A DNA stretch of 64,000 nucleotides from Bradyrhizobium sp. 4 (GTDB taxonomy: Bacteria > Pseudomonadota > Alphaproteobacteria > Rhizobiales > Xanthobacteraceae). The stretch's first letter is position 1. The number at the start of each line of letters is the position of its first letter. Both the position numbers and the translations under genes were made by a program. Positions 1-7,914 of this stretch are shown in pieces. The notes under the pieces are model-generated. The model was not told the DNA's origin, made no database searches, and saw only the letters and a program-made list of their open reading frames with translations. The stretch lies in the NCBI RefSeq assembly GCF_023100905.1, contig NZ_CP064686.1, forward strand, positions 4,960,001 through 5,024,000, in the 5' to 3' direction.

Positions 1-1
1 G

Positions 2-664
2 ACTTATCTGAAGACGCTGAAGCTCTGCTTCCTCGTGTGGGTCATTACCCTCTTCATCGGCTTCTGGGTCGCCTACTTCCTCGCCTTCCACGTCAAGTCG
101 AAAACCTGGCAGATGGGACTGTCGCTGCTGTGCACGATCCCGTTCTGGACCTCCAACGTGATCCGCATGATCGCCTGGATTCCGCTGCTCGGGCGCAATG
201 GCCTTGTCAACTCAGGCTTGGTCAAGACGGGGCTGATCAACCATCCCGTTGAATGGCTGCTGTTCTCCGAGTTCTCCGTGGTGCTGGCGCTGGTTCACCT
301 CTTCACCTTCTTCATGGTGGTGCCGATCTTCAACTCGATGGTGCGCATCGATAAATCGCTGATCGAGGCCGCCTATGACGCCGGCGCCACCGGCTTCCAG
401 ACGCTCGTCAACGTGATTATCCCGCTCGCCAAGCCCGGCATCGTGATCGGCTCGATCTTCGTCATCACCATCGTGATGGGCGACTTCATCACCATCGGCG
501 TGATGGGCGGGCAGCAGATCGCGGCCGCCGGCAAGATCATCGAGACGCGGGTGAACGCGCTGCAATTCCCGGCCGCCGCCGCGAACGCCGTGATCCTGCT
601 CGTCATCACGTTCCTGATCATCACCATGATGTCGCGCATCGTCGACATCAAGAAGGAGCTCTAG
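2..664 (+). CDS. ABC transporter permease, PotB-like (5' end outside window)
   Basis: Inner-membrane permease of a spermidine/putrescine-type ABC importer. The reading frame is open from base 2, upstream of the first internal GTG at 35, so the true start lies outside the window. Counting from that GTG, hydrophobic segments lie near residues 1-20, 28-50, 80-100, 135-155 and 185-203. The cytoplasmic EAA loop that docks the ATPase is at about 110-140 (EAAYDAGATG, then a conserved Gly and Pro). The next gene is a second permease 3 bases downstream, whose Shine-Dalgarno lies inside this gene's last codons. This is the usual PotB-PotC pair; ATPase and binding-protein genes are expected to the left. 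The substrate cannot be told from sequence. Confidence 0.9.
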   Translation, partial: TYLKTLKLCFLVWVITLFIGFWVAYFLAFHVKSKTWQMGLSLLCTIPFWTSNVIRMIAWIPLLGRNGLVNSGLVKTGLINHPVEWLLFSEFSVVLALVHLFTFFMVVPIFNSMVRIDKSLIEAAYDAGATGFQTLVNVIIPLAKPGIVIGSIFVITIVMGDFITIGVMGGQQIAAAGKIIETRVNALQFPAAAANAVILLVITFLIITMMSRIVDIKKEL

Positions 665-667
665 AGC

Positions 668-1546
668 ATGAAGGAAGGACGTCCGCGCTCTTTCTACGTG
701 CTTGCGATCTTCTTCGCAGCCTACACGCTGTTTCTCTACGGCCCGATGATCGCGATCTACGTGCTGTCGTTCCAGGGGCCGCAGGGTGGCCTCACCTTCC
801 CGATGAACGGTGTGTCGACTTTCTGGATCGCAAAACTGTTCCAGGGCACCGGCATCGTCGATCTCGGCGCGGCCTTTCGCCGTTCGCTGCTGCTCGGCAT
901 TATCGTGATGATCGTCACCGTCGTGCTGTCGGTCGCGGCTGGCATGGCGTTTCGCCGCAAGTTCAAGGCGCAGAGCATTTTGTTTTATTCGGCGATCGCG
1001 AGCCTGATCGTGCCCTCGATCATCACCTCGCTCGGCATCTCGCTCGAATTCCGCATCATCGACGATTTGATCAAAGCGCACTGGAACGAGAATTTCGAGA
1101 CCTCGATGGGCCTGCTCACCTCGGGCCTCGGTGCACATTTGACATGGACGCTGCCGTTCGGCCTGCTCATCATGTTCGCGATCTTCAACCGCTTCGATCC
1201 CAGGCTCGAGGAAGCCGCGCGCGATCTCGGTGCGACGCCGTGGCAGGCCTTCCGTCATGTCGTGCTGCCGATCATCCTGCCTTCGGTGATCGGTATCGGC
1301 CTGTTCGGCTTCACCCTCTCCTGGGACGAGCTCGCACGCTCCAGCCAGGCGATCGGTGCAGTGAACACGTTGCCGCTCGATCTCCAGGGCCTCACCACCA
1401 CCGTGACCAACCCCGACATCTATGCGCTCGGCACCGTGATCTCCGCCGTCTCGTTCACGGTGATCAGCCTTGCGCTCGGCACCATCCACGTGTTGAACAG
1501 GCGGCAGGCGGCCAAAGGCTCGGACGCCGGCAAAGGGCTTGTCTGA
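668..1546 (+). CDS. ABC transporter permease, PotC-like
   Basis: Second inner-membrane permease of the polyamine-type importer, 292 residues, the usual length. Membrane segments are visible at about 10-35, 70-95, 105-125, 155-175, 205-225 and 260-280. The EAA loop sits at about 181-209 (EEAARDLGAT). AAGGAG at 652-657, inside the preceding gene, serves as ribosome binding site for the ATG at 668, so the two permeases are probably translationally coupled. The downstream racemase-family gene starts 4 bases after this stop, which ties the transported compound to that enzyme. Confidence 0.93.
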   Translation: MKEGRPRSFYVLAIFFAAYTLFLYGPMIAIYVLSFQGPQGGLTFPMNGVSTFWIAKLFQGTGIVDLGAAFRRSLLLGIIVMIVTVVLSVAAGMAFRRKFKAQSILFYSAIASLIVPSIITSLGISLEFRIIDDLIKAHWNENFETSMGLLTSGLGAHLTWTLPFGLLIMFAIFNRFDPRLEEAARDLGATPWQAFRHVVLPIILPSVIGIGLFGFTLSWDELARSSQAIGAVNTLPLDLQGLTTTVTNPDIYALGTVISAVSFTVISLALGTIHVLNRRQAAKGSDAGKGLV

Positions 1547-1550
1547 TCTG

Positions 1551-2282
1551 ATGCGACTCCACGTCGTCAACCCCAACACCACGGCGTCGATGACGGCGAA
1601 GATCGCCGCCGCGGCGCGCAGCATCGCCCTGCCCGACACATTGATCGACGCGCGCCAGCCGGCGATGGGTCCGGTTTCGATCGAGGGATTTTACGACGAG
1701 GCCTTCGCCGTCCCCGGCATGCTCGGCTGCATCCGCGAGGCCGATCGCGACGGCGCGGACGCGCATATCATCGCCTGCTTCGACGACACCGGTCTCGACG
1801 CCGCGCGCGCCGCGGCAAAGGCACCCGTGATCGGCATTGGCGAGGCGGGCTTTCACATGGCGAGCCTGATCGCCGCGCGCTTCGCCGTGGTGACGACGCT
1901 CGGTGTCTCCGTCGTGCCGATCGAGCATAATTTGCGAAAATACGGCCTTGCCGAACGCTGCGCCCGCGTCCGCGCCGCCGAGGTGCCGGTGCTCGCGTTG
2001 GAGGAGCGCAACACCGACGCGCTCGCAAAAATCTCCATGGAAATCACGGCCACGATCCGCGACGACCGCGCGGAGGCCATCGTGCTCGGTTGCGCGGGCA
2101 TGGCCGATCTCGCCAATGAACTCGCCGCCATGCACGGCCTGCCCGTGATCGACGGCGTCGCCGCCGCGGTGACCTTGGCGGAATCACTGGTGCGACTGGG
2201 ACTGAAAACCTCCCGGCTCGGGCCCTATGCGGCGCCGCGCTCGAAGACCTATTCAGGTCCGTTTTCGCCGTTTCAGCCCTGA
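1551..2282 (+). CDS. Asp/Glu/hydantoin racemase family protein
   Basis: Cofactor-independent racemase family that uses two cysteines as acid/base. The start MRLHVVNPNTT matches the family N-terminus, so ATG 1551 is preferred over the in-frame TTG at 1539. The two expected cysteines are at about C76 (ACFDDTG) and C181 (LGCAGM). Length, 243 residues, is normal. It follows the two polyamine-type permeases by 4 bases and is almost certainly cotranscribed. The context suggests racemisation of an imported hydantoin, allantoin-related compound or amino acid. The exact substrate is inference. Confidence 0.85.
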   Translation: MRLHVVNPNTTASMTAKIAAAARSIALPDTLIDARQPAMGPVSIEGFYDEAFAVPGMLGCIREADRDGADAHIIACFDDTGLDAARAAAKAPVIGIGEAGFHMASLIAARFAVVTTLGVSVVPIEHNLRKYGLAERCARVRAAEVPVLALEERNTDALAKISMEITATIRDDRAEAIVLGCAGMADLANELAAMHGLPVIDGVAAAVTLAESLVRLGLKTSRLGPYAAPRSKTYSGPFSPFQP

Positions 2283-2305
2283 TCTCTGCCCCTGACGGAC
2301 GTTCG

Positions 2306-2339
2306 GAGGCCTCAAGGCCTCATGATTGTTGGTTTTTTT
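2306..2339 (+). terminator. Possible rho-independent terminator after the racemase gene
   Basis: GAGGCC (2306-2311) pairs perfectly with GGCCTC (2316-2321) around a TCAA loop. A T run (2333-2339) follows only after 11 bases, so the terminator is weak or imperfect. Confidence 0.4.
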
Positions 2340-2458
2340 GCTCTTAGCCTCTTTTTGGTCCCATTCCTTGCCGAAACGTAACGCTTTCGGGACACCCGGC
2401 GGCCTCAGGGTTGCCGGTCTTCGCCACTCACCAAGTTTCAATTTGGGTTTTGTCAGCG

Positions 2459-2953
2459 ATGATCGATCTCGCAGAGGACGCACCGTCCAACCCGCTTCTT
2501 CGCCTCGGCGCCCAGCCCATCGCGCTGACCGCCGCCGCCCTCCTCCTGCTGATCGCCGGTGTGACCTCGATCGCGATCTGGCGCGCCTATACCGGCTCAG
2601 CCCCCGAGACCGACCGGGTGGTGGCATCGCGGCAGCTTCAGGCACGTACCGCACAGGCGTCCGAGCAGCTGGTCGAGAAGACAAAGGGGCTGGAAGCAAC
2701 CCAGCAGGAATCGATTGACCAGCTTCAGGTCGTGCAGGACCAGCTTCAGAGTGTGAAGCGCTTGCTCGCATTCCAGCAGGCCGACACCAAGCGTCTGTCC
2801 GAGCAGGTCACGACACTGAACGAATCCATCGACGGCCTGCGGCAATCCTTTGCCAGCGCCCGGGCGAGTGAGGCGGAGACTCCCTCGGTTACCCGCAGGA
2901 AACCTGCACGGCATCGTGTCCATGCCAGTGCACGCAAGCGCTCGCGCGGCTGA
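2459..2953 (+). CDS. Membrane-anchored coiled-coil protein of unknown function
   Basis: 164 residues from ATG 2459; an in-frame TTG lies at 2411 but lacks a convincing ribosome site. One hydrophobic segment at about 20-40 (IALTAAALLLLIAGVTSIAI) is followed by a Gln/Glu/Leu-rich heptad-like stretch at about 55-125, probably a coiled coil in the periplasm. The tail (about 135-164) is strongly basic with many Arg and His. It stands alone, with a strong terminator about 120 bases downstream. I recognise no functional domain; an envelope-associated or scaffolding role is possible. Confidence 0.7.
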   Translation: MIDLAEDAPSNPLLRLGAQPIALTAAALLLLIAGVTSIAIWRAYTGSAPETDRVVASRQLQARTAQASEQLVEKTKGLEATQQESIDQLQVVQDQLQSVKRLLAFQQADTKRLSEQVTTLNESIDGLRQSFASARASEAETPSVTRRKPARHRVHASARKRSRG

Positions 2954-3071
2954 GCAGCCGGCGCCGCCTAAATTTTTGGACTTGTGAACTGGATCACATT
3001 CGCCCGTGTGATTCCAAGCGATGCTCGCCATTACCGGATGGCGTGAGCCGATTTCAATGTCCGGGGCTGGC

Positions 3072-3112
3072 AAGGTCGTTGACGGTATATTGCGTCAGCG
3101 ACCTTGTTTTTT
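3072..3112 (+). terminator. Strong rho-independent terminator
   Basis: A 13-base stem (3072-3084 with 3093-3105, a single G-T wobble) surrounds an 8-base loop and is followed by GTTTTTT at 3106-3112. It ends transcription of the coiled-coil protein gene and separates it from the reverse-strand genes that follow. Confidence 0.8.
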
Positions 3113-3127
3113 GACGGGTACCGCCGC

Positions 3128-3490
3128 CTATTCGCAGACATCTACGGGGCGGATGCGCCAGCCCGACGGCGTCATGACGCGCTTGCGCACGACGTAGCAG
3201 CTGCCATAGCCACCATCGTCGTAGCCGGTACCATAGTAATAGGGATCGCCGTAATACGGCTGGCCATAGCCGTAATAGCTGCCGTAATAACCCGCGCCAG
3301 CGATACCCGCCCCGATGGCGACTCCCGGCCAGAAGCCGCCGCCGCGCCAGCCGCCTCCGTGGCCCCAGCCTCCGCCATGGCCCCAACCGCCGCCACCGTG
3401 GCCGAAACCGCCCCGCGCCTGGGCCGCCTGTGGGGCCGACAGCGCGACTGCCGCGACGGCGAGCGCCGCCATCATCATCTTGCGTAACAT
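3128..3490 (-). CDS. Secreted Gly/His/Tyr-rich small protein
   Basis: 120 residues from MLRKMMMAALAVAAVALS. A clear Sec signal peptide (1-26, ending AAQA-RG) is followed by a Gly/His/Trp-rich tract (about 27-50, repeats of GHGGGW) and a Gly/Tyr-rich tract (about 60-95, repeats of YYG). The tail has two Cys (CYVVRKRV and VDVCE) that could form a disulfide. The start is chosen for the GGAGG site just upstream of the ATG at 3490; an in-frame ATG 10 codons earlier would spoil the signal peptide. It resembles small surface or metal-binding Gly-rich proteins, but no function can be assigned. Confidence 0.75.
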   Translation of the reverse strand: MLRKMMMAALAVAAVALSAPQAAQARGGFGHGGGGWGHGGGWGHGGGWRGGGFWPGVAIGAGIAGAGYYGSYYGYGQPYYGDPYYYGTGYDDGGYGSCYVVRKRVMTPSGWRIRPVDVCE

Positions 3491-3494
3491 CACT

Positions 3495-3522
3495 CGATCC
3501 TCCGCGTGGAGACGCTCCACGC
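3495..3522 (-). promoter_or_regulatory. 5' leader with two mutually exclusive hairpins, one masking the Shine-Dalgarno
   Basis: On the reverse strand, an 8-base perfect stem GCGTGGAG/CTCCACGC with a 3-base loop (3504-3522) lies directly before the GGAGG ribosome site (3499-3503) of the secreted protein gene. The CTCC of its right arm can instead pair with GGAG of the ribosome site around an ACGC loop (3500-3511). The two folds exclude each other, which would allow translational control. Function is inferred from base pairing only. Confidence 0.35.
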
Positions 3523-3593
3523 TTCAAAGCAGGACCAAGCTAATCGGCTTGAGGCGTTCCTGACAGCTTCACTGTCTCACTTCCGCGCGAGCA

Positions 3594-3896
3594 TCAGCAG
3601 CCGCGGCAGATGCTCTTGAGCTTCCTGTCGAGCAGCCGGTTCTCCGCGTTGACGGCGGCGTCGGTGGATCCGCCTGCACCGGTCCCGGTGGTGGTTCCGG
3701 AGGAGGCATTCGCTCCCGATGACTGCGCCGTACCCAGACTGTTGGTGCCAGGCGCGGGAGCCGGAGAATTGGCGACACCTCCGGTCGATCCTGCGGAGCC
3801 GCCGGTGGCTTGCGCAAACGATACGGCCGGCATCGCGGCGAGGGCGAAGATCACGATCACGGTCTTGATTGAACGGGCTGTAGGCAAGCTGGCCAT
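3594..3896 (-). CDS. Small exported Ser/Gly/Thr-rich protein
   Basis: 100 residues from MASLPTARSIKTVIVIFAL. It has a signal peptide (about 1-30, cleavage after VSFAQA) and then low-complexity Gly/Ser/Thr/Ala sequence (about 31-82). It ends in a charged segment ENRLLDRKLKSICRGC with two terminal cysteines. AAGGAGAA 6 bases before ATG 3896 fixes the start over the longer upstream extension. It probably lies in the periplasm or envelope. It is next to another short secreted protein on the same strand. No family recognised. Confidence 0.65.
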   Translation of the reverse strand: MASLPTARSIKTVIVIFALAAMPAVSFAQATGGSAGSTGGVANSPAPAPGTNSLGTAQSSGANASSGTTTGTGAGGSTDAAVNAENRLLDRKLKSICRGC

Positions 3897-4037
3897 CGAA
3901 ATTCTCCTTCGCCCGTCAACCGCCGCAGCCAACACCGGTTCCGGAACAAATGCCGTCGCATCAGCTTGAAACCGGGAGGCGGGCACGATCACGCTCAAGC
4001 TGATCTTCTGCTCCAGAAACAGAAAGGCGCAGTCACG

Positions 4038-4202
4038 ATGAACGATCGCGATGCTTTTGCAGAAGGCGAACGCGCGGCGCGTCAAAACATTCCGGCGGAA
4101 GCCAATCCGTACCAGGACGGCAGCGACGAGCATGCTCTATGGTCCGCGGGGCACGAGAAGGTCGCAAGCGCACTAGAAGCGCGCGAGTCCGAAGGAAGCT
4201 GA
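4038..4202 (+). CDS. Rmf/CrpP-like small protein
   Basis: 54 residues: MNDRDAFAEGERAARQN, then NPYQDGS and LWSAGHEKV. The pattern 'G..AA......NPY..GS....W..G' is that of short proteins related to ribosome modulation factor (Rmf/CrpP fold). Rmf binds ribosomes in stationary phase; many alphaproteobacterial members are uncharacterised, so the role is inferred. It converges with the carbonic anhydrase gene, 2 bases apart. The start at 4038 fits the family length. Confidence 0.6.
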   Translation: MNDRDAFAEGERAARQNIPAEANPYQDGSDEHALWSAGHEKVASALEARESEGS

Positions 4203-4204
4203 GC

Positions 4205-4735
4205 TCACCCGATCCGCTTGAGGCCCTTCGTGAAGCGCGGGCCGTTCGCGACGTAGAACTTCGCCGCGCTGCCCATCTTCTGCACCTGGGCGTCGTCGAG
4301 CGTGCGGATGACCCGCGCCGGCGAGCCGATGATCAGGGACCGTTCAGGGAATTCCTTGCCCTCGGTGATGACGGAGCCGGCGCCAACGATGCTGTTGCGG
4401 CCGATCCTGGCGCCGTTCATCACGATGGAGCCCATGCCGACGAGTGCGCCCTCCTCGATGGTGCAGCCGTGCAGGATGACGTTATGGCCGACCGTACAGT
4501 TCCTGCCGATGTGAAGCGGAAAACCGAGATCTGTGTGGCAGGTCGATCCGTCCTGCACGTTGGCGCCCTCGCCAATCTCGATCCACTCATTGTCGCCGCG
4601 CAGCACCGCGCCGAACCAGACACTCGCGCCCGGCTTCAGGCGCACGCGGCCGATCACGGTGGCGGTCTCGGCGATGAAGTAGTTGCCGTCGGCGGGAAGG
4701 TCGGGCGCCTGCCCGTCGAGCTCGTAGATCGCCAT
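4205..4735 (-). CDS. Gamma-class carbonic anhydrase family protein
   Basis: 176 residues, left-handed beta-helix (hexapeptide repeats). It keeps the three zinc-binding histidines of gamma carbonic anhydrases: H67 (STCHTD), H84 and H89 (GHNVILHGC). Many close homologues (YrdA/PaaY-like) have weak or unproven CO2 hydration activity, so the fold and metal site are more certain than the reaction. AGGAGA 7 bases before ATG 4735 selects this start over the one 7 codons upstream. Cytoplasmic, apparently monocistronic. Confidence 0.9.
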   Translation of the reverse strand: MAIYELDGQAPDLPADGNYFIAETATVIGRVRLKPGASVWFGAVLRGDNEWIEIGEGANVQDGSTCHTDLGFPLHIGRNCTVGHNVILHGCTIEEGALVGMGSIVMNGARIGRNSIVGAGSVITEGKEFPERSLIIGSPARVIRTLDDAQVQKMGSAAKFYVANGPRFTKGLKRIG

Positions 4736-4825
4736 GAGGGTCTCCTGTCGGGTCAACCCCAGCCATAGCGAAACGGCAGCCTTGACGCAAAGGGCTGCCG
4801 CGCAGGCAGCCCTACAGCGCGCGCA

Positions 4826-5155
4826 TCAGACCAGAACGCCGGCCGCGCGGAGCGTCATCAGGAAGAAGGTGCCGCTCATCATGCTCCAGAAGCCGGCGAT
4901 GACGGTGGCCATCATCACGAATTCGACGCGACGGCTCTCCAGCTGCCTGCCGCGCAGGGTGTTGCGCATGATGATGAAAGGCGCCGCGAACACCAGGAAC
5001 GGAACCGCCGCGAAGGTCTTCGGCGCCACGCCGTCCTGCAACAGACCGAAGCCGGCGGGCCGCTGTGCGACCGTCTGGTATCCGCTCACGAGCGCGCCTG
5101 CGAGCGCGAAACCGATGCCGATCGAGAAGAATGTATTGAGAGCTTCAGGTGTCAT
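4826..5155 (-). CDS. Small three-helix membrane protein, unknown function
   Basis: 109 residues. Hydrophobic segments lie at about 8-28, 44-66 and 78-101, with a basic loop RGRQLESRR between the second and third, which is probably cytoplasmic. No catalytic motif is seen. A near-perfect CtrA-type box lies about 75 bases upstream of its start, in the region shared with the divergent gene at 5377, so cell-cycle control is possible. Confidence 0.75.
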   Translation of the reverse strand: MTPEALNTFFSIGIGFALAGALVSGYQTVAQRPAGFGLLQDGVAPKTFAAVPFLVFAAPFIIMRNTLRGRQLESRRVEFVMMATVIAGFWSMMSGTFFLMTLRAAGVLV

Positions 5156-5210
5156 CGGAACGGTCCGCCCTTACGCAACGCCAGAGCCTTCCTGTGACAA
5201 AGAGTGCCGG

Positions 5211-5243
5211 TTAACGCTACATTATCCTTAAGGGAAGGTTAAC
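5211..5243. promoter_or_regulatory. CtrA-like binding site (TTAA-N7-TTAAC) plus extra half site
   Basis: TTAA at 5228-5231 and TTAAC at 5239-5243 are separated by exactly 7 bases, the consensus for the alphaproteobacterial cell-cycle regulator CtrA. A further TTAAC half site is at 5211-5215. The site lies between the divergent genes starting at 5155 (reverse) and 5377 (forward). AT-rich motifs of this length are rare in DNA this G+C-rich. Binding is inferred. Confidence 0.5.
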
Positions 5244-5376
5244 GCCGCCGGCCGTCCCACGCAGGCCTCTCTCCCTTCCCTGCAGCCGGTGAACGCTCCG
5301 CGAAATCGCCACCACGTGGCATATTCGCCGCTGATTCGTCGGCCATCCGCCGACTTCCGGCTCATTCGCGCGGCTC

Positions 5377-6084
5377 ATGACGGTGTTTTCGGCAACCTCC
5401 CCTCAGTCTCCCCGGGCGCGCACCCGGGGCCACGTGATCCCGATCGTGCTCGGCGGCATTGCCGCGGTGTGCGCCGTCGCGCTCGTCGCCTATCTGTTGT
5501 GGCCGACCTGGGGTCCGAGCGGCGCGAGCGGCCCGGACAAGCTGCCGGTGAGCGTTGGCGGCACGCTGTTCAACCTGCCCACCACTGCGATCCGGATGAA
5601 GATCCAGCGCCACTCCGGGCCGCAGGAGCGGATCGATCTCGACTTCCTGTATCCCTCGCTGGAGCCGCCGGGCGCGCCGAAGCACGTCACCGCCGATAGC
5701 GTGGATGCGGCGATGCAGCCGATCGACCGCATCTTCCTGTCGATCGCCGCGCATCGCGATGCGCTCTCGCCCGAGCAGCGCACCGCCACGATCTATCTGC
5801 GCTATCTCGACCAGGCCGCGGCAATGCCCCAGGACGGGCTGACGATGCGGATGTTCCGCGCCGATACGCCGTACGGCAGCGAGGATCTCTATTCTGCCGC
5901 AAGTCCGGCGCTGACCGCGCGCTGCACGCGCGATGGGGCGACGCCCGGCATGTGCCTCGCCGAACGCCGCGTCGGCGGCGCCGACCTCACCTTCCGCTTT
6001 CCGCGCAGCTGGCTATCGCAGTGGCGCGATGCGGCGGAAGCGATGGAGAAGCTGACGGCGCAGTTGCGGGGACCGAAGGGGTAA
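5377..6084 (+). CDS. Single-pass membrane protein, unknown function
   Basis: 235 residues. A cytoplasmic Ser/Arg-rich N-terminus (1-18) is followed by one membrane segment (about 19-43, VIPIVLGGIAAVCAVALVAYLLW) and a periplasmic domain of about 190 residues. That domain has mixed alpha/beta character and one Cys pair (RCTRDGATPGMC). I recognise no named domain. The gene faces the CtrA-like box at 5228-5243 and is divergent from the small membrane protein gene. A 25-base sequence shared with position 44166 lies 37 bases after its stop. Confidence 0.75.
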   Translation: MTVFSATSPQSPRARTRGHVIPIVLGGIAAVCAVALVAYLLWPTWGPSGASGPDKLPVSVGGTLFNLPTTAIRMKIQRHSGPQERIDLDFLYPSLEPPGAPKHVTADSVDAAMQPIDRIFLSIAAHRDALSPEQRTATIYLRYLDQAAAMPQDGLTMRMFRADTPYGSEDLYSAASPALTARCTRDGATPGMCLAERRVGGADLTFRFPRSWLSQWRDAAEAMEKLTAQLRGPKG

Positions 6085-6120
6085 GCGGCCGCGCGGCCCC
6101 AAGCCTCCAAAACAAAAACT

Positions 6121-6145
6121 GCGAAAACAACCCCATGCACAGTAG
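6121..6145. repeat. Dispersed 25-base repeat, copy 1
   Basis: Identical over 25 bases to 44166-44190; the core includes AACCCCATGCACAGTAG. In both places it lies just after a stop codon and before a gene on the opposite strand. Its surroundings here are rich in small AT-loop hairpins, such as CTTCG/CGAAG at 6163-6178. Confidence 0.6.
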
Positions 6146-6246
6146 CCAAGTGCCTGGCATGACTTCGTATTTTCGAAGCCAGCCTGCGAAAATTCGCCCC
6201 CTCCGACAATTCGTCGTTTTCGAAAAAATTCAAAGCCCCGGGCCAT

Positions 6247-7440
6247 TCAAACGCCGATCACCTTGCGATCGCTCCAGCGATAAGTCGGCAGATCCAGCTT
6301 GTCGGCAAGGTCTCGGCCGATGGCGAATTTCGCCGCGCCTGGCAACGAGAACGCCTTCACGACCTGATTGCGAAACCACAATCCCCATGACGTCCGCGGC
6401 GCAAATGCCGCGGCGAAGCGCTCCGCTCCGCGCTGCTTGGCGCCGATATAGCTGCGAAGGCGGGTCTCATAGGTGCTGAATGCTTCCTCGTGGCGCCCGT
6501 CGGCGCGTACGAGCTCTCCCGCAAGCACATAGGCAGAGATCATGGCCAAAGCCGAGCCCTGCCCGGCGACGAGCGAGACGCAGAACGCAGCGTCTCCAAT
6601 CAGCACGACGCGGCCCCGCGACCAGCCGTCCATCCTGATCTGGCTGACCTGGTCGCAATACAAATCATCGGTGCGCTCGAGTTCGTTCAGAATGTCTGGG
6701 CATTCCCAGCGGTTGTCGCGATAGAGATCACGCAGCTGTGTCTTCTGTGCGGCAGGCTCGCCTGCATCACCGCGAAACACGAAGAGGAACAAGGTGCGAT
6801 CATCGCGCAGCGCGAAACGGCCAACCATACGGCCCGGCCGGTTGTGCATCAGGTACACATTCTCGTCGCGATGGCGATAGCCGCGGGTCTCGAATGCCGC
6901 GACGCCATAGCCGAGATTTCTTTCGAACGTCCCGATCGAGCCGAACGCAAGGCGGCGCACCTGCGAATGCAGGCCGTCAGCACCGACGACGAGATCGAAA
7001 CGTCGGCTCCCGCCCCGCCGCAACTGGACGTCGACCCCTTCAGGCTGCTGCTCCAGGCCAACGATCTCCTCATCGAAGATCGTTTCAACACCATCGCGGA
7101 CCGTACCGTACAGCAGGCGCGACAGATCGCTTCGTGCCAGAGTGACGTAACGCCCGCCTGTGAGATCGTCGAGGACGTTCGTACCAAATCCGGCGACTCG
7201 CCGGCCGCGACCGTCGACGATCCGCATTTCCCTGACGCGGTAGCCGGCGCTTTCGATCGCCGGCAACAGCCCCATCCGTTCGGCGATGTCGTAGCCCAGT
7301 CCCCAGAAATCGATCACGTAGCCGCCACGACGAAGCGCGGGCGCGCGTTCAACCAGCGTCGGCTCGTAGCCTCCGGCACGCAGCCAATACGCGAGCGTAG
7401 GCCCGGCAATCCCCGCCCCGGAGATCAGCACTGTTCGCAT
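6247..7440 (-). CDS. FAD-dependent monooxygenase
   Basis: 397 residues, flavoprotein aromatic-hydroxylase/TetX-like family. The dinucleotide-binding GAGIAG is at 8-13. The second FAD/NAD(P)H motif GADGLHSQVR is at 153-162, and the FAD ribityl-contact GDAAFCVS starts at 282. These enzymes insert one oxygen atom into a substrate using NAD(P)H; the substrate here is unknown. It stands alone between a repeat-bearing intergenic region and the DUF3126-type gene. Cytoplasmic. Confidence 0.88.
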   Translation of the reverse strand: MRTVLISGAGIAGPTLAYWLRAGGYEPTLVERAPALRRGGYVIDFWGLGYDIAERMGLLPAIESAGYRVREMRIVDGRGRRVAGFGTNVLDDLTGGRYVTLARSDLSRLLYGTVRDGVETIFDEEIVGLEQQPEGVDVQLRRGGSRRFDLVVGADGLHSQVRRLAFGSIGTFERNLGYGVAAFETRGYRHRDENVYLMHNRPGRMVGRFALRDDRTLFLFVFRGDAGEPAAQKTQLRDLYRDNRWECPDILNELERTDDLYCDQVSQIRMDGWSRGRVVLIGDAAFCVSLVAGQGSALAMISAYVLAGELVRADGRHEEAFSTYETRLRSYIGAKQRGAERFAAAFAPRTSWGLWFRNQVVKAFSLPGAAKFAIGRDLADKLDLPTYRWSDRKVIGV

Positions 7441-7532
7441 GGACGGAATGTGGGAAAAGCGTCGGCGATCGCACCGCCGCGTCAGACACTAAATGGTGAG
7501 GGCGAGAAGTTCCGTCTCACCAATCGGTCGCA

Positions 7533-7751
7533 TCACTCCTGATCGACGAGATCGTCCTCGAGGATCGCCATCTGGAACTGGAACGAGCGATCGTCGTCCT
7601 CATCATCGACGAAGAGCACACCGATGAATTCCTCGCCGATATAGACCTCGGCGGAATCATCCTTCTTCGGCCGCGGCACGACGCGGATCTTGGAATTGCC
7701 GAATACGCGCTTCAGGTACGCGTCGAGCTTCCTAACTTCCTTCACGTCCAC
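7533..7751 (-). CDS. DUF3126 family protein
   Basis: 72 residues starting at GTG 7751 (VDVKEVRKLDAYLK), with GGAG 8 bases upstream. Longer upstream extensions lose family similarity. The sequence is compact and acidic at the end (DDEDDDRSF, ILEDDLVDQE) with a central basic segment (RVVPRPKKDD). This small cytoplasmic family is conserved across alphaproteobacteria and has no known function. It lies 163 bases before the 3' end of cysE on the same strand, an arrangement I believe is common in relatives. Confidence 0.85.
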   Translation of the reverse strand: MDVKEVRKLDAYLKRVFGNSKIRVVPRPKKDDSAEVYIGEEFIGVLFVDDEDDDRSFQFQMAILEDDLVDQE

Positions 7752-7914
7752 GGCAAGTCTCCAATCGAAATCTGGGTTGGCGCGGGTTTTAGGACGAGAC
7801 GCGACCAACCGCCAGCATGAATTGCCAAAGAATTTTGGGGCGAAGGGGGCGGAAAATCCGCCCCTTCCGACAAGCTCGACGTCCCCTCTCAAAGTCCCAT
7901 CTCAAAGTCCCATC

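Noticed and set aside
2253..2771. Reverse 172-codon Arg/Ser-rich frame
   Set aside because: Antisense to the coiled-coil membrane protein gene and the intergenic terminator; low complexity.
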